Below, piece by piece: positions 1 to 8,906 of a DNA stretch of 64,000 nucleotides. The stretch lies in the NCBI GenBank assembly GCA_024372495.1, contig CP099977.1:2418001-2482000 (forward strand). Reading direction: 5' to 3'. The stretch's first letter is position 1. Each line of letters opens with the position of its first letter. The translations under genes were made by a program, and so were the position numbers. Source of the stretch: Pseudarthrobacter sp. Fe7 (lineage in GTDB: Bacteria > Actinomycetota > Actinomycetes > Actinomycetales > Micrococcaceae). The notes beneath the pieces are model-generated. The model did no database searches. It was not told the origin of the DNA and saw only the letters and a program-made list of their open reading frames with translations.

Positions 1-96
1 CTGGGCAACGTCCTGGCCGACCAGGGACACGACGTGGAGATCCTTGTCAGCACCACCAACAGCGATCCGTGGGACTTCATCCTCACTCCGGGCTAA
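1..96 (+). CDS. Nif3-like dinuclear metal centre protein, C-terminal end (partial)
   Basis: Only the last 31 codons are present, ending in TAA at 94-96. The residues LGNVLADQG and STTNSDPWDFIL match my recollection of the C-terminus of Nif3-like (YqfO/YbgI, GTP cyclohydrolase I type 2-like) proteins of Micrococcaceae. The family forms hexamers with a dinuclear metal site; its cellular role is unsettled. The next gene, a zinc-ribbon-like coiled-coil protein, commonly follows nif3 in actinobacteria, which supports the call. No metal ligands are in this fragment. Confidence 0.6.
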   Translation: MGNVLADQGHDVEILVSTTNSDPWDFILTPG

Positions 97-157
97 AGTC
101 TAGGAAGCGCCGATTCGGTGCCCGGCCCCGGCCGGAATAGATCCAGCGGAGGTAAAA

Positions 158-896
158 GTGGCAAAGGCAGCACCGGCGGAACAGTTGAAGTTGCTCGAAC
201 TGCAGGGCCTTGACGCCAGGCTAAAGGGCCTCACCAACCGCCGCCGCACGCTGGAAAACGATCCCCGCATCAAGGACCTCGAGGCCGCCCTGTCCGTCGC
301 CAACGGCGAACTGGGCGCGGCCAAGGTGGCCGTGCACGACGCCGAAGCCGCGCTCAAGAGGGCGGAGGCCGACGTCGAACAGGTTGCTTCCCGGATCGAA
401 CGCGACGAAGCACGGCTCAACAGCGGCACCGGCCTGTCCAAGGACCTGGTGGCACTGCAAAAGGACATCGCGTCGCTGAACAAGCGGCGCTCCGACCTGG
501 AGGACGCGGAGCCTGGAGGTCATGGAGCGGCTGGATGCCCTGCGGGAGCGCCAGGCGGCCCAGCAGCAGATCGTCGATGACATCCAGGGGTCCTTTGGAA
601 CCATCAGGGCCGAGCTGGATGAAGCCCTCGCCGAAGTGGAAACAGAAGCGGCAGGTGTTCGCCTCCAGCGTGCCGAATTTGCCGAAGGCCTCGATACGGG
701 CCTGGTGGCGGTCTACGAAAAGACACTGGCCAAGCGTGGAGTCGGTGCGGCGCGGCTCTTCCACGGCACCTCGGAAGCCTCAGGCATGAAGCTCAGCCCG
801 GGCGACCTCGCCGAGATCAAGGCAGCTTCCGCGGACGACATCGTTTTTTGCCCGGATTCAGGCGCCATCCTGGTCCGCTCGGACGAATGGTCCTGA
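158..896 (+). CDS. Coiled-coil protein with degenerate C-terminal zinc ribbon (frame break at ~512)
   Basis: Restored length is about 245 aa. The start ATG/GTG region at 158 follows GGAGGTAAA. Residues 1-180 are a long, heptad-rich, charged coiled coil; the last 50 residues match the C4-type zinc-ribbon family found downstream of nif3 in actinobacteria. The frame breaks at GAGCCTGG (509-516), where one extra C separates the two halves; removing it gives a continuous coiled coil. The family normally has two CxxC pairs in the ribbon. Here RLFHGTSEASG has no cysteine and only one Cys is left (FCPDSG), so zinc binding is probably lost. Function is unknown; a role in RNA or nucleic-acid binding is only inference. 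Confidence 0.75.
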
Positions 897-908
897 CGGT
901 CCCGGAAA

Positions 909-1672
909 TCAGCCCGGGAGGATAATGTCCAGGGCGTGCGGCCTGCGGGCCGTGCCCGGGACCAGTTCCGCTTCCCACTTTTCACGTGCAGCCTTCAGCA
1001 GGTCCGGCGCCGAAACCGGGGCCTTTCCGCGGCGCACCAGCAGGTGCCGTGCCAGTTCGCCGCGGGTGTGCTTGGCGAAGTGGCTGACCACTTTGCGCAC
1101 GCTGCCGCTCTCGGTGAAGACGTTTACGGAGACGGTCTGTTCCGGGGCGGTGCCCATGCGGCAGCATAAGTGCTGGACCGGCAGTCGACCAGAAGGTGCC
1201 CCCGGGACGCGGAGCCCAGGGCGTCGCCCAGCTGCGCCTTCCAGAACGGAGCCAGCCGGCCGACATCGGGAAGGGCCGTAGCCATGGACAGCCGGTACGC
1301 GGGCACGCTGTCGCCAAAGCGAAGGGCCCCCCACAGCGCCGACACCACCAGGATGGAGGCGTCCGCCTTGCGCCGCTGGACGGGCGTGAGGCTCCGGTAT
1401 CCCAACGCGTCATACAGGACGCCCGAGTAGATGCTGTGCGCCGGGGCTGCTGGCTCGGCGTGCAGGCGGGTATTGCGTTCGACGTCGGCACGCAGCGATG
1501 CGCCCACGCCCAGCAGGGCAAGGGCATCCTCGTGTGCACTGACCGTTCCCAGTGCCTCGAGGACCTTGGCGCGGTACGGGTTGAGCTCAGGGAAGCCGAG
1601 GGAGGGCCAGTCGACGGCGGGCCCGCGGAGCGCGGGGGTCTTGCCTTCGGACGGGGGAAGCAAAATCAGCAC
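909..1672 (-). CDS. yaaA: YaaA/UPF0246 family peroxide-stress protein (frame break at ~1155)
   Basis: About 254 aa once the frame is restored. The N-terminus MLILLPPSEGKT is the hallmark of the YaaA (DUF328) family, which in E. coli lowers intracellular iron and protects against oxidative DNA damage. The second half contains the family segment FTESGSVRKVVSHFAKHTRG. The frame breaks in a C run (minus strand GCACCGCCCCGG), where one missing C restores the reading frame; this is a homopolymer-type error. The gene is convergent with the preceding zinc-ribbon gene, 12 bp away. The biochemical mechanism of the family is not established. Confidence 0.85.
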
Positions 1673-1721
1673 CGTCCGATCCTACCGGCGACAAAAGCGC
1701 CCGGCGGCGCCGGTAGACTGG

Positions 1722-2115
1722 GACGCGGATGGGACAGCCAGACGGCCGCGCGCCACGCATGTGGCTCGAGGAACGTCCGGGCTCCGCAGGGCAGGGTGGT
1801 GGGTAACGCCCACTCGGGGTAACCCGCAGGCCAGTGCCACAGAAAACAGACCGCCTGCATTTCCGGCTCCGGCCGGCAGGGCAGGTAAGGGTGAAACGGT
1901 GGTGTAAGAGACCACCAGCTTCCCGGGTGACCGGGAAGGCTAGGTAAACCCCACCCGGAGCAAGGCCAGACAGGACACGTTCGAGGGCTGCCCGCCCGAG
2001 TGTCCGGGTAGGCCGCTGGAGGGTGCCGGCAACGGCACTCGTAGATGGATGGCCGTCGCTCCCTTTCCGGTAACGGCGGGGAGAACAGAACCCGGCGTAT
2101 CGGCTGTCCCATCCT
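1722..2115 (+). ncRNA. rnpB: RNase P RNA, bacterial type A
   Basis: This is the catalytic RNA of ribonuclease P, which removes 5' leaders from tRNA precursors. The ends pair: GGATGGGACAGCC (1728-1740) with GGCTGTCCCATCC (2102-2114), forming helix P1. Conserved features are GAGGAACGTCCGGGCTCC near the 5' end, the core GTAAGAGACCACC around 1906, ACAGAAAACAGACCGCC at about 1838-1855, and AGATGGATGGCCGTC with ACAGAACCCGGCG near the 3' end. Length (about 390 nt) fits high-GC Gram-positive bacteria. Exact termini are estimated from the P1 pairing. Confidence 0.93.
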
Positions 2116-2159
2116 CTAACCGCGTTTGACCACGCGCAATGCGTCGGGGATCCTGAACC

Positions 2160-2693
2160 GTGCCCGTAATTCCTGAACCCCGACCCGCTTCCAAAGCGTG
2201 TCTTCCCGGCATCCGTTCACAGGGCATTGCGCTCGCCGGTTTCCTGGGTCTTTCCGCGCTCGCCTGGGTACTCTCCTCCGTGCCGATCATCCTCAACTCC
2301 AACGGCTGGTACGCAGCCTCGTTGAAGGCGCCGTGGATGCCGCCGTCGTGGATGTTCCGGACCACCTGGATGCTGCTGTACGCGGGCGTGGCAGCAGCCG
2401 CGTGGCTGGTCTGGCGCAAAGGCCGTCTCTCGGGGCGCACCCTGGCCGGTTATGTGGTCCAACTCCTGCTCAACACCGCATGGCCCGCCACCTTCTTCGC
2501 CCTGTACCCCATGCTCGGCGTTGTGGCCCTTTGGGCTGCATTCGCGGTCATCTGCGGCCTCACCGCAACCCTGGGGTTTCTGGTCCTTCGGTTCGGGCTG
2601 GTTGACGCAGCAGCCGGATACCTGGTGCTGCCGTATTTTTCCTGGCTGGTGTTTTCCGCCAGCCTGAACCTGTACTCCGCCTTGTACAACTGA
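2160..2693 (+). CDS. TspO/MBR family tryptophan-rich sensory protein
   Basis: About 177 aa, GTG start. Five hydrophobic helices span residues 20-175. Family features are the W-A-A-S-L-K-A-PWMPPSWMFRTTW segment (residues 57-75), the N-T-A-W-P motif near residue 105 and the C-terminal NLYSALYN. TspO proteins bind porphyrins and may catalyse their light-dependent breakdown; in bacteria they modulate tetrapyrrole and stress responses. The gene stands alone between rnpB and gap and is followed by a terminator. The true start could be a few codons downstream, since the first 18 residues are not typical of the family. Confidence 0.85.
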   Translation: MPVIPEPRPASKACLPGIRSQGIALAGFLGLSALAWVLSSVPIILNSNGWYAASLKAPWMPPSWMFRTTWMLLYAGVAAAAWLVWRKGRLSGRTLAGYVVQLLLNTAWPATFFALYPMLGVVALWAAFAVICGLTATLGFLVLRFGLVDAAAGYLVLPYFSWLVFSASLNLYSALYN

Positions 2694-2774
2694 GGTGTGT
2701 GAGTGATTTCACGCAGCGCAAGCGCGTTCCCTGCGACAGGCCAAATTAGAATGGATCCCGGACGCAGGAGTTCT

Positions 2775-2809
2775 ACCGCCGAAAGTTGCGTTCGCAGCCG
2801 GCGGTTTTT
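2775..2809 (+). terminator. Rho-independent terminator after tspO
   Basis: Arms ACCGCCG (2775-2781) and CGGCGGT (2799-2805) close a hairpin followed directly by TTTTTC TTT. It lies 80 bp after tspO and before the gap promoter region. Confidence 0.7.
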
Positions 2810-2888
2810 CTTTGCACGCGATCCAGGCGCCTGGGGGCCATCCCTGCAGGCGCCGGTGCCCCTGGACATCATCAGGTGGCCTACATCT

Positions 2889-2906
2889 GTGTACGAAGAC
2901 GTACAC
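2889..2906. promoter_or_regulatory. Perfect inverted repeat upstream of gap, candidate operator
   Basis: GTGTACG-AAGA-CGTACAC is a perfect 7-bp inverted repeat with a 4-bp spacer, 24 bp before the gap start and upstream of its ribosome-binding site (GAGGAAGG). The size and symmetry suit a dimeric regulator, but I do not recognise which one. The 220 bp between tspO and gap hold only this repeat and the tspO terminator. Confidence 0.5.
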
Positions 2907-2930
2907 GGCTGAACCGAGGAAGGTATTTCT

Positions 2931-4410
2931 GTGAGCCAGACGTCTGATTCTTGTCTTGATACGTGGATGGGCCGGGAGGCCCTCGCCGAGGCCATGATCC
3001 CGGTGATCGGCAGGCTGTACCGCGAAAACAACGTGGTGACCAGCATCCACGGGCGGAGCTTGATCAACAAGTCCACCATGAACATCCTCAAGGCGCACCG
3101 CTTTGCACGCCGGATGAGCAAGGACGAACTGCTCCTGGAGGATACCGCGCCCCTGCTGAACACGCTGGCCGGGCTGGAGCTTGGCGCTGCCGCGATCGAC
3201 ATCGCCCGCCTGAACCAGAAGTACAAGGAAGAAGGCAACGGCGCCACCCTGGAGGAATTCCTCCGCGCCGAGCCTCGCCGAGATCGTGGGCAAGCGGGGC
3301 GGCGATGACCGCACCAGCACCGACGTCGTACTCTATGGCTTCGGCCGCATCGGCCGGCTCCTGGCCCGCATCCTCATCGAAAAGGCAGGCGGCGGCCACG
3401 GACTGCGCCTGCGCGCCATCGTCGTTCGCCGCGGGTCCGACAACGACCTCTCCAAGCGCGCAAGCCTGCTGCGCCGCGACTCCGTCCACGGGTCCTTCGA
3501 GGGCACCATCCGGATCGATGAAGCCGCCAACACCATCACGGCCAACGGCGTCCAGATCCAGGTCATCTACTCGAACGATCCCGCCACCATCGACTACACC
3601 GCCTACGGCATCAACAATGCCCTGGTGGTGGACAACACCGGCCGCTGGCGCGACGCCGAAGGCCTGTCCCAGCACCTGCAGAGCAAGGGCGTTGCGCGGG
3701 TCCTCCTGACCGCCCCGGGCAAGGGCGAACTGAAGAACATCGTGCACGGCATCAACCATGCGGACATCACCGACTCGGACTTGATCGTTTCCGCTGCATC
3801 CTGCACCACCAACGCCATCACCCCGGTCCTGAAGGCCATCAACGACAAGTTCGGCGTGGTGCACGGCCACGTGGAAACCGTCCACTCCTTCACCAACGAC
3901 CAGAACCTGATTGACAACTTCCACAAGGGCGACCGCCGCGGCCGCTCCGCCGCGCTGAACATGGTCATCACCGAGACCGGCGCCGCCAAGGCGGTAGCCA
4001 AGGCCCTGCCCGAACTCCTGGGCAAGCTCACCGGCAGCTCCATCCGCGTCCCCACGCCGGACGTTTCGCTGGCCATCCTGAACCTCACCCTCGAAAACGG
4101 CACCACCAAGGACGAGGTCAACAACTACCTGCGCGAAATGTCGCTGCACTCGGACCTGCGCAAGCAGATCGACTACATCGACTCACCCGAGGTCGTCTCC
4201 ACCGACTTCGTCGGCTCCCGTCGTGCCGGGATCGTGGACGGCCTGGCTACCGTGTCCACGGACAAGAACCTGGTCCTCTACGTCTGGTACGACAACGAGT
4301 TCGGCTACAGCTGCCAGGTGGTCCGGGTCATGGAGGAAATGGCAGGCGTGAACCCGCCGTCGTTCCCCGCCAGGGAAAGCGCTGCCGCCCTGGCCGCGAT
4401 CGCCGTCTGA
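2931..4410 (+). CDS. gap: Glyceraldehyde-3-phosphate dehydrogenase, long form (frame break at ~3273)
   Basis: Interconverts glyceraldehyde-3-phosphate and 1,3-bisphosphoglycerate in the cytoplasm. Restored length is about 492 aa, some 150 residues longer than the usual GAPDH. The extra N-terminal region (residues 1-120, DTWMGREALAEAMIPVIGRL) is characteristic of the long actinobacterial paralogue (GapB/GapX-like), often linked to gluconeogenic use and NADP. The NAD(P)-binding start is VVLYGFGRIGRLLARIL; the catalytic Cys is in SAASCTTNAITPVL; the C-terminus has WYDNEFGYSCQVVRVM. GTG start with GAGGAAGG. The frame breaks at GAGCCTC (3270-3276); one extra C splits RAE-LAEIVGK. Cofactor preference cannot be told from sequence reading alone. 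Confidence 0.88.
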
Positions 4411-4434
4411 CCGGACCCGCCGACGTCCTGCGAA

Positions 4435-4466
4435 TTCCCGGCTGATTCTCTGGAATCAGCCGGGAA
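4435..4466 (+). terminator. Hairpin terminator after gap
   Basis: TTCCCGGCTGATTC (4435-4448) pairs perfectly with GAATCAGCCGGGAA (4453-4466), loop TCTG. There is no U-run, so it may stall polymerase or protect the 3' end rather than act as a classic terminator. Confidence 0.6.
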
Positions 4467-4485
4467 ACGGGACCAGACTGGTGCC

Positions 4486-4695
4486 ATGGACAACGAATCG
4501 ACACTTCAGCACGAAACCACCCTCGAGCACGCCCTGGACGTGGCCAAGGCCAACCATAAGGAAGCCGTGCGGCTACTGGACCGCGCGCGTGCCGCCCAGA
4601 AAACCGGTGACGTCACCGACGAGCGGGTGCGCCAGCTCGAGAACCTGCTGGCAATCGCGGAAGAAGACTTGCGGAGGGTCACCCGGGAACAGTAG
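4486..4695 (+). CDS. Small conserved-looking coiled-coil protein, unknown function
   Basis: 69 aa, highly charged and almost entirely helical: heptad pattern in EHALDVAKANHKEAVRLLDRA and QLENLLAIAEEDLRRVTREQ. No membrane segment, signal peptide or cysteine. It lies just after the gap hairpin with a short leader. I do not recognise the family. Codon use fits the neighbours, so it is probably a real gene, but no function can be given. Confidence 0.55.
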   Translation: MDNESTLQHETTLEHALDVAKANHKEAVRLLDRARAAQKTGDVTDERVRQLENLLAIAEEDLRRVTREQ

Positions 4696-4822
4696 CCCAA
4701 CGGCAGCAGCCATGCCGTTGTGACCCATCACTCGTCCTCAACAGTGTGGATATCGCCGGCTGGGCGCGCCCCCTGTCCTAGGCTCTTGGGGTGCCTGACT
4801 TTCCCCTCCCGGCCCCAGCCCC

Positions 4823-5638
4823 GTGACCATCAGCTGGTCCGCCTACCGCCGCGCGCGCCGCCGGTCCCGGCAGGCGTGGGCGATCCTTATTGCGGCCGCT
4901 GTCGCCATCATTGCCGCCCTGTTTTGGTTCTTCACCACGGGCCAGTTCGCGGCAGCCGGTCCGGCCACGGACGGGCCAACCGAGGCTCCGGTCTTCGATG
5001 CCGCCTGGATGAAGCCCGTCCAGGAGCCCAGCCCGGTGCCGGCGGGGAGCGCCCTCGTGGCTCTCGACGGCCTGGAGGTGAAGGGGAGGGCGCCGAACAC
5101 CGATTACAGCCGGGAAGCCTTTGGCCAGGCATGGCTGGATGTTGACCGGAACGGCTGCGATACCCGCAATGACATTCTTCGCAGGGACCTCGCCGGTGTC
5201 GTGTTCTCCGAGGGCTCCACGTGCAAGGTATCGGCCGGGCACTTCCGGGAACCCTACACGGGCCAGGACGTGGATTTCCGGCGTGGTTCGGACAGCAGCC
5301 GCGCGGTGCAGGTAGACCATGTGGTGGCACTCGGTGACGCCTGGCAGAAGGGGGCGCAACGCCTGGGACCGAAGGAACGCCAGAGCCTGGCCAACGATCC
5401 GCTGAACCTCCTCGCGGCGGACGGCGCCGCCAACCAGCAGAAGAGCGCGGGGGACGCCGCAACCTGGCTGCCGAAAAACACGGCGATCCGTTGCCATTAC
5501 GTGGCCCGACAGATCTCCGTGAAGGCAGCGTACGGGTTGTGGGTGACGGCAGCCGAAAAGGACGCCATGAAGCGGGTCCTTGGTTCCTGCCCCCAGCAAC
5601 AGACCATCAGGCCCCAGCCCGCCATCACGGCGGGCTGA
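4823..5638 (+). CDS. Membrane-anchored or secreted HNH nuclease (DUF1524/GmrSD C-terminal-like)
   Basis: 271 aa, GTG start. Residues 1-17 are arginine-rich, followed by one hydrophobic helix (AWAILIAAAVAIIAALFWFF), then a long extracellular region. The nuclease motif is QVDHVVALGDAWQKG (residues about 159-173), matching the His-rich centre of HNH endonucleases of the DUF1524 type; further hallmarks are DPLNLLA and the K-S-A-G-D-A-A-T-W-L-P segment. Two Cys pairs suggest disulfides outside the cell. Such proteins are common in actinobacteria and are thought to degrade extracellular DNA, although substrate is unproven. It is convergent with def. Confidence 0.82.
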   Translation: MTISWSAYRRARRRSRQAWAILIAAAVAIIAALFWFFTTGQFAAAGPATDGPTEAPVFDAAWMKPVQEPSPVPAGSALVALDGLEVKGRAPNTDYSREAFGQAWLDVDRNGCDTRNDILRRDLAGVVFSEGSTCKVSAGHFREPYTGQDVDFRRGSDSSRAVQVDHVVALGDAWQKGAQRLGPKERQSLANDPLNLLAADGAANQQKSAGDAATWLPKNTAIRCHYVARQISVKAAYGLWVTAAEKDAMKRVLGSCPQQQTIRPQPAITAG

Positions 5639-5658
5639 CAGGAAGCGGCCAGCCAGGG

Positions 5659-6231
5659 TCAGTGACCGAACGGGTCCGGGTCCACGCCCGGCATCCAGGT
5701 CAGCCCCGGCACACCCCACCCATTCTTCTTGGCCTGCTTCTTTGCCTTGCGCGAGTAGCGGTCAATAAGCCGGTTCACATACAGCTTGCCGTCCAGGTGG
5801 TCGTACTCGTGCTGGATGACCCTGGCAAACCAGCCGGTGGCCTCGAACCTGACCGGTTTCCCGAACCCGTCAAAACCTTCCACGCGGGCCCATTCTGCGC
5901 GCTTGAGCGGATACTGCTCGCCCGGGAAGGACAGGCAGCCCTCTTCTTCCTCATCAGGGTCGGGAGCCGCGCCGGAAACTTTGGAGAGGGTCAGGACCGG
6001 ATTGACCAGAACACCGGTTGGGGGAGCGCCGTCCTCGTTTGCATACTTGTAGACGAAGATCCGCTTGCCGACCCCGATCTGCGGGGCGGCGAGGCCCACC
6101 CCGTTGGCGGCGTCGTTGGTTTCGAACATGTCGGCAATCAGGGTGCGCAGTTCGTCGTTGAAAACCTCCACCTCGGCGGCACGGCGGTGCAGGACAGGTT
6201 CGCCCCAGATGGTGATCGGCAGAACGGTCAT
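5659..6231 (-). CDS. def: Peptide deformylase
   Basis: 190 aa. Removes the N-formyl group from nascent proteins; metal-dependent, cytoplasmic. The three family motifs are present: GVGLAAPQIG, EEGCLSFPG and QHEYDHLDG, which supply the metal-binding Cys and two His and the catalytic Glu. The start at 6231 gives MTVLPITIWGEPVL, the usual N-terminus. An acidic insertion (DPDEEEEG) precedes motif 2. The C-terminal tail is Lys/Arg-rich (RYSRKAKKQAKKNGWG), typical of actinobacterial type I enzymes. It is transcribed away from tRNA-His terminator region. Confidence 0.95.
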   Translation of the reverse strand: MTVLPITIWGEPVLHRRAAEVEVFNDELRTLIADMFETNDAANGVGLAAPQIGVGKRIFVYKYANEDGAPPTGVLVNPVLTLSKVSGAAPDPDEEEEGCLSFPGEQYPLKRAEWARVEGFDGFGKPVRFEATGWFARVIQHEYDHLDGKLYVNRLIDRYSRKAKKQAKKNGWGVPGLTWMPGVDPDPFGH

Positions 6232-6296
6232 ATCAGTAGTCCTTCGGCTTCGCGGTGTCCCCGCTCCAATGCGCATCCCTGGTGGGGCAAAACAAA

Positions 6297-6328
6297 GGAG
6301 GCCGCACCGGATATCCGGTGCGGCCTCC
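6297..6328 (-). terminator. Terminator of tRNA-His
   Basis: A perfect 32-bp palindrome (arms GGAGGCCGCACCGGAT). On the minus strand it is followed by TTTGTTTT, so it ends tRNA-His transcription 33 bp after the gene. Confidence 0.8.
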
Positions 6329-6360
6329 CTTGTTGACGACTGCATATGCCGCCCCGTGAG

Positions 6361-6433
6361 GGTGAGCGACGGGGTTGAACCCGCGACCTCCTGGACCACA
6401 ACCAGGCGCTCTGCCAACTGAGCTACGCCCACC
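6361..6433 (-). tRNA. tRNA-His (anticodon GTG)
   Basis: Minus-strand cloverleaf with 8-bp acceptor GGTGGGCG/CGCTCACC including the G-1:C73 pair diagnostic of tRNA-His, D-loop AGCTCAGTTGGCAGAGC, anticodon loop TTGTGGT, and T-loop GGTTCAACCCC. CCA is not encoded. Confidence 0.95.
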
Positions 6434-6561
6434 ATGTGCCTCAAGGGATATCCACCGGAGCGGCTCCCTGGAAACGCAACTCAAATAGCTTACCTGCTCG
6501 GAAGGGGTGCTTTGTCCACTTTTGGCGATTTGAAGCAAAATTTCACCAAACGTGGCGCAGA

Positions 6562-7188
6562 TTACTTCCCGGCCGGCCCTTCGCCGCCGTTGGTGATGTC
6601 CCGCGCGATCTTCTGGGCGGTGGCGCTGTCAGGGCCGGGCGCAGGGACGAACACTGCTTCCCGGTAGTACCGGAGTTCGTCGATGGAGTCCTTGATGTCT
6701 CCCAGCGCGCGGTGGCCGCCCTTTTTCGCCGGTGACTGGAAGTAGGCCCTGGCGAACCAGCGGCGCGACAGCTCCTTGATGGTGCTGACGTCGATCACGC
6801 GATAATGCAGGTGCTCCACCACTGCAGGCATGTCACGGGAGAGGAACACGCGGTCGGTTCCCACCGAGTTGCCGCCCAGGGGCGCCTTGCGCGGGTCCGG
6901 AACCCATTCGGAGATGTATCCCATCACCGCGGCCTCTGCCTCGGCCATGGTCTTGCCGTGGGGCAGTTCGGCCAGCAACCCGGACTTGGTGTGCATGTCC
7001 CGGACGAAGTCTGACATCTGGGCAACGGCGGCGTCGTCGGGTTTGATGACCACGTCAACCCCGTCGCCCAGGATGTTCAGCTCCGAGTCGGTGACCAGGG
7101 CTGCCACCTCGATCAGGGCGTCGTTCTTGATGTCCAGGCCGGTCATTTCGCAGTCGATCCAGACGATTCGTTCGTTAGATATAGGCAC
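6562..7188 (-). CDS. orn: Oligoribonuclease (DEDDh 3'-5' exoribonuclease)
   Basis: 208 aa. Degrades 2-5 nt RNA fragments and linear cyclic-di-nucleotide products to mononucleotides. Exonuclease motifs are WIDCEMTGLD (Exo I), the GTDRVFLSRDMP region (Exo II) and HRALGDIKDSI (Exo III with the DEDDh His). Full length for the family; start MPISNERIVWIDCEM is standard. The C-terminus carries a short Gly-rich tail. It lies alone, divergent from the mannosyltransferase gene. Confidence 0.95.
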   Translation of the reverse strand: MPISNERIVWIDCEMTGLDIKNDALIEVAALVTDSELNILGDGVDVVIKPDDAAVAQMSDFVRDMHTKSGLLAELPHGKTMAEAEAAVMGYISEWVPDPRKAPLGGNSVGTDRVFLSRDMPAVVEHLHYRVIDVSTIKELSRRWFARAYFQSPAKKGGHRALGDIKDSIDELRYYREAVFVPAPGPDSATAQKIARDITNGGEGPAGK

Positions 7189-7342
7189 CGGACCAGCCTA
7201 CCGTTACACTTCCGGGCACCCTGCCGATGCTAGGATTTCGGGTACGCGGCGGGTCGACCTTCCGCCCTTAATCGTGTTCCGGCCGGCCCGCGTGGTCCGC
7301 CGGGCGAACCGCGGAAACGCACGAAGATTGGACGATCCTGAA

Positions 7343-8900
7343 ATGACGGCGCCTGTGCCCGCAGCGGGGGAGTTGGCGGCGGACGGCATTGCCGGACAGG
7401 GCATTGCCGAGGTGGACAATCCGCGCTCGCCCCTGCTTGCCGGGTTCCTGGGCTCCATGTTCATGATGATCGGGTCTGTCGGCGTGGGCTGGCTGGCTCC
7501 TGTCTCCGAGCCTGCGCCGCACGCCACTGTTCATTTGGATGCGCACGGAGGCTCCCGGTGTGGCCGTGTCCATCGTGCTGGTGGCTGTGGGGGGCATGCT
7601 GCTGGTGCGTGCCTGGCTGCGGCTCGGGCAGAAGGTCCGGGTCTGGGGTGAGCAGGCGCGGCGGGCTACCCTGTCCGCGGTGGTGGCGTGGGGGCTTCCC
7701 ATGATGTTCAGCGTGCCGCTGTTCAGCCGCGACGTGTATGCCTACATCGGGCAGGGGCGCCTGATGGTGGAGGGCTTCAACCCGTACGAAAACGGTATCT
7801 CCGCCCTGTCCAACTACTTCCAGCTGGGCGCCGACAAAATGTGGACCGAGGCCCCGGTTCCCTACGGCCAGCTGTTCCTGTGGATCGAGCAGTTCGTGGT
7901 CTGGGTCACCAATGTCCAGCCGGAGGCGTGCGTCATGCTCTTCCGGCTCGCGGCGCTTGCCGGCGTGGTGCTGTGCGTCATCTACGTGCCAAAGCTCGCC
8001 GGGCTGCACGGCGTGAACCCGCACCGGGCCCTCTGGCTGACCGTGGCCAATCCGCTCTTCCTCACCAACTTCATCGCCAGCGTCCACAACGACTCCCTGA
8101 TGATCGGGCTGGCCCTGGCAGGGCTGTACTACTCGGCAACCCGCCGCGAGGTACAAGGCATCGTGCTGGTGACCCTGTCCATCGCCGTCAAGCCCATCAC
8201 CATCGTCTTCCTTCCGTTCATCGGTCTCCTTTGGGCAGGCAAGGATGCCGGGTGGCTGCGGAAGGCCGCCTTCTGGGCGCTCACAGCCGGCCTTAGCCTG
8301 GCGCTCCTGACGGCGATGAGCATGGTCAACGGCTTCGGCTTCGGCTGGATCAACGGGCTTTCCGCCCCCGGGAGCATCTCCATTTGGTACGCCCCGGTGG
8401 GGCTGGTCGGCATGGTGGTGGGATCCCTGGCCAGCGCCTTCGGTCTGGACGGCTCGGTGCCTGCTGGCTGGGTGTTCGACGCCGGGAAGCTGCTTGCCGT
8501 GGGAATTGTCGCCTGGCAGATCTTCAAGGGGGACTACGACCGCCTCATGCGCCGCCTGACGCTGGCCCTGGCTGCCGTGGTTTTGCTGGCCCCCATCATC
8601 CAGTCCTGGTACGTCGTCTGGCTGATACCGCTCTTCGCGGTGACCGGTATCCGGAACGACTGGCAGGTCAAGGCCCTGTACTTCGTGGTGTCCTTCTTCA
8701 TGATCTACGCCATTTCGGACCAACTCGACGTCTTCCCCTACCTCCAGACCCAGGACCTTGGCTTCGCACTTGCCCTTGCCCGGATTGCCGCGGCGCTGAC
8801 GGCGCTTCTGTTCGCCCTGTACCTGATCTTCTGGGACCCCGGCACCCGCAGGCTGTTCCGCAAAACGCACGAGCCCGTCGTCGTACGCCCGGTGATCTAG
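7343..8900 (+). CDS. MptB-like polyprenol-phosphate-mannose alpha-1,6-mannosyltransferase (frame break at ~7511)
   Basis: About 518 aa with roughly a dozen hydrophobic helices. The segment LFSRDVYAYIGQGRLM and the following GFNPYENG match the extracytoplasmic loop 1 of the GT-C mannosyltransferases MptA/MptB, which use decaprenyl-phosphomannose to build the mannan core of lipomannan/lipoarabinomannan-like glycolipids; the SRD motif carries the catalytic Asp. Further loop signature: ANPLFLTNFIASVHNDSLMI. The frame breaks at GAGCCTGCG (7508-7516), where an extra C splits PVSE-LRRTPLFIW. Micrococcaceae make lipomannan, which fits. MptA versus MptB cannot be decided here. Confidence 0.78.
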
Positions 8901-8906
8901 CAGCCA

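Noticed and set aside
2703..2912. 69-residue open frame before gap
   Set aside because: It covers the tspO terminator and the gap operator; no ribosome-binding site or family resemblance.
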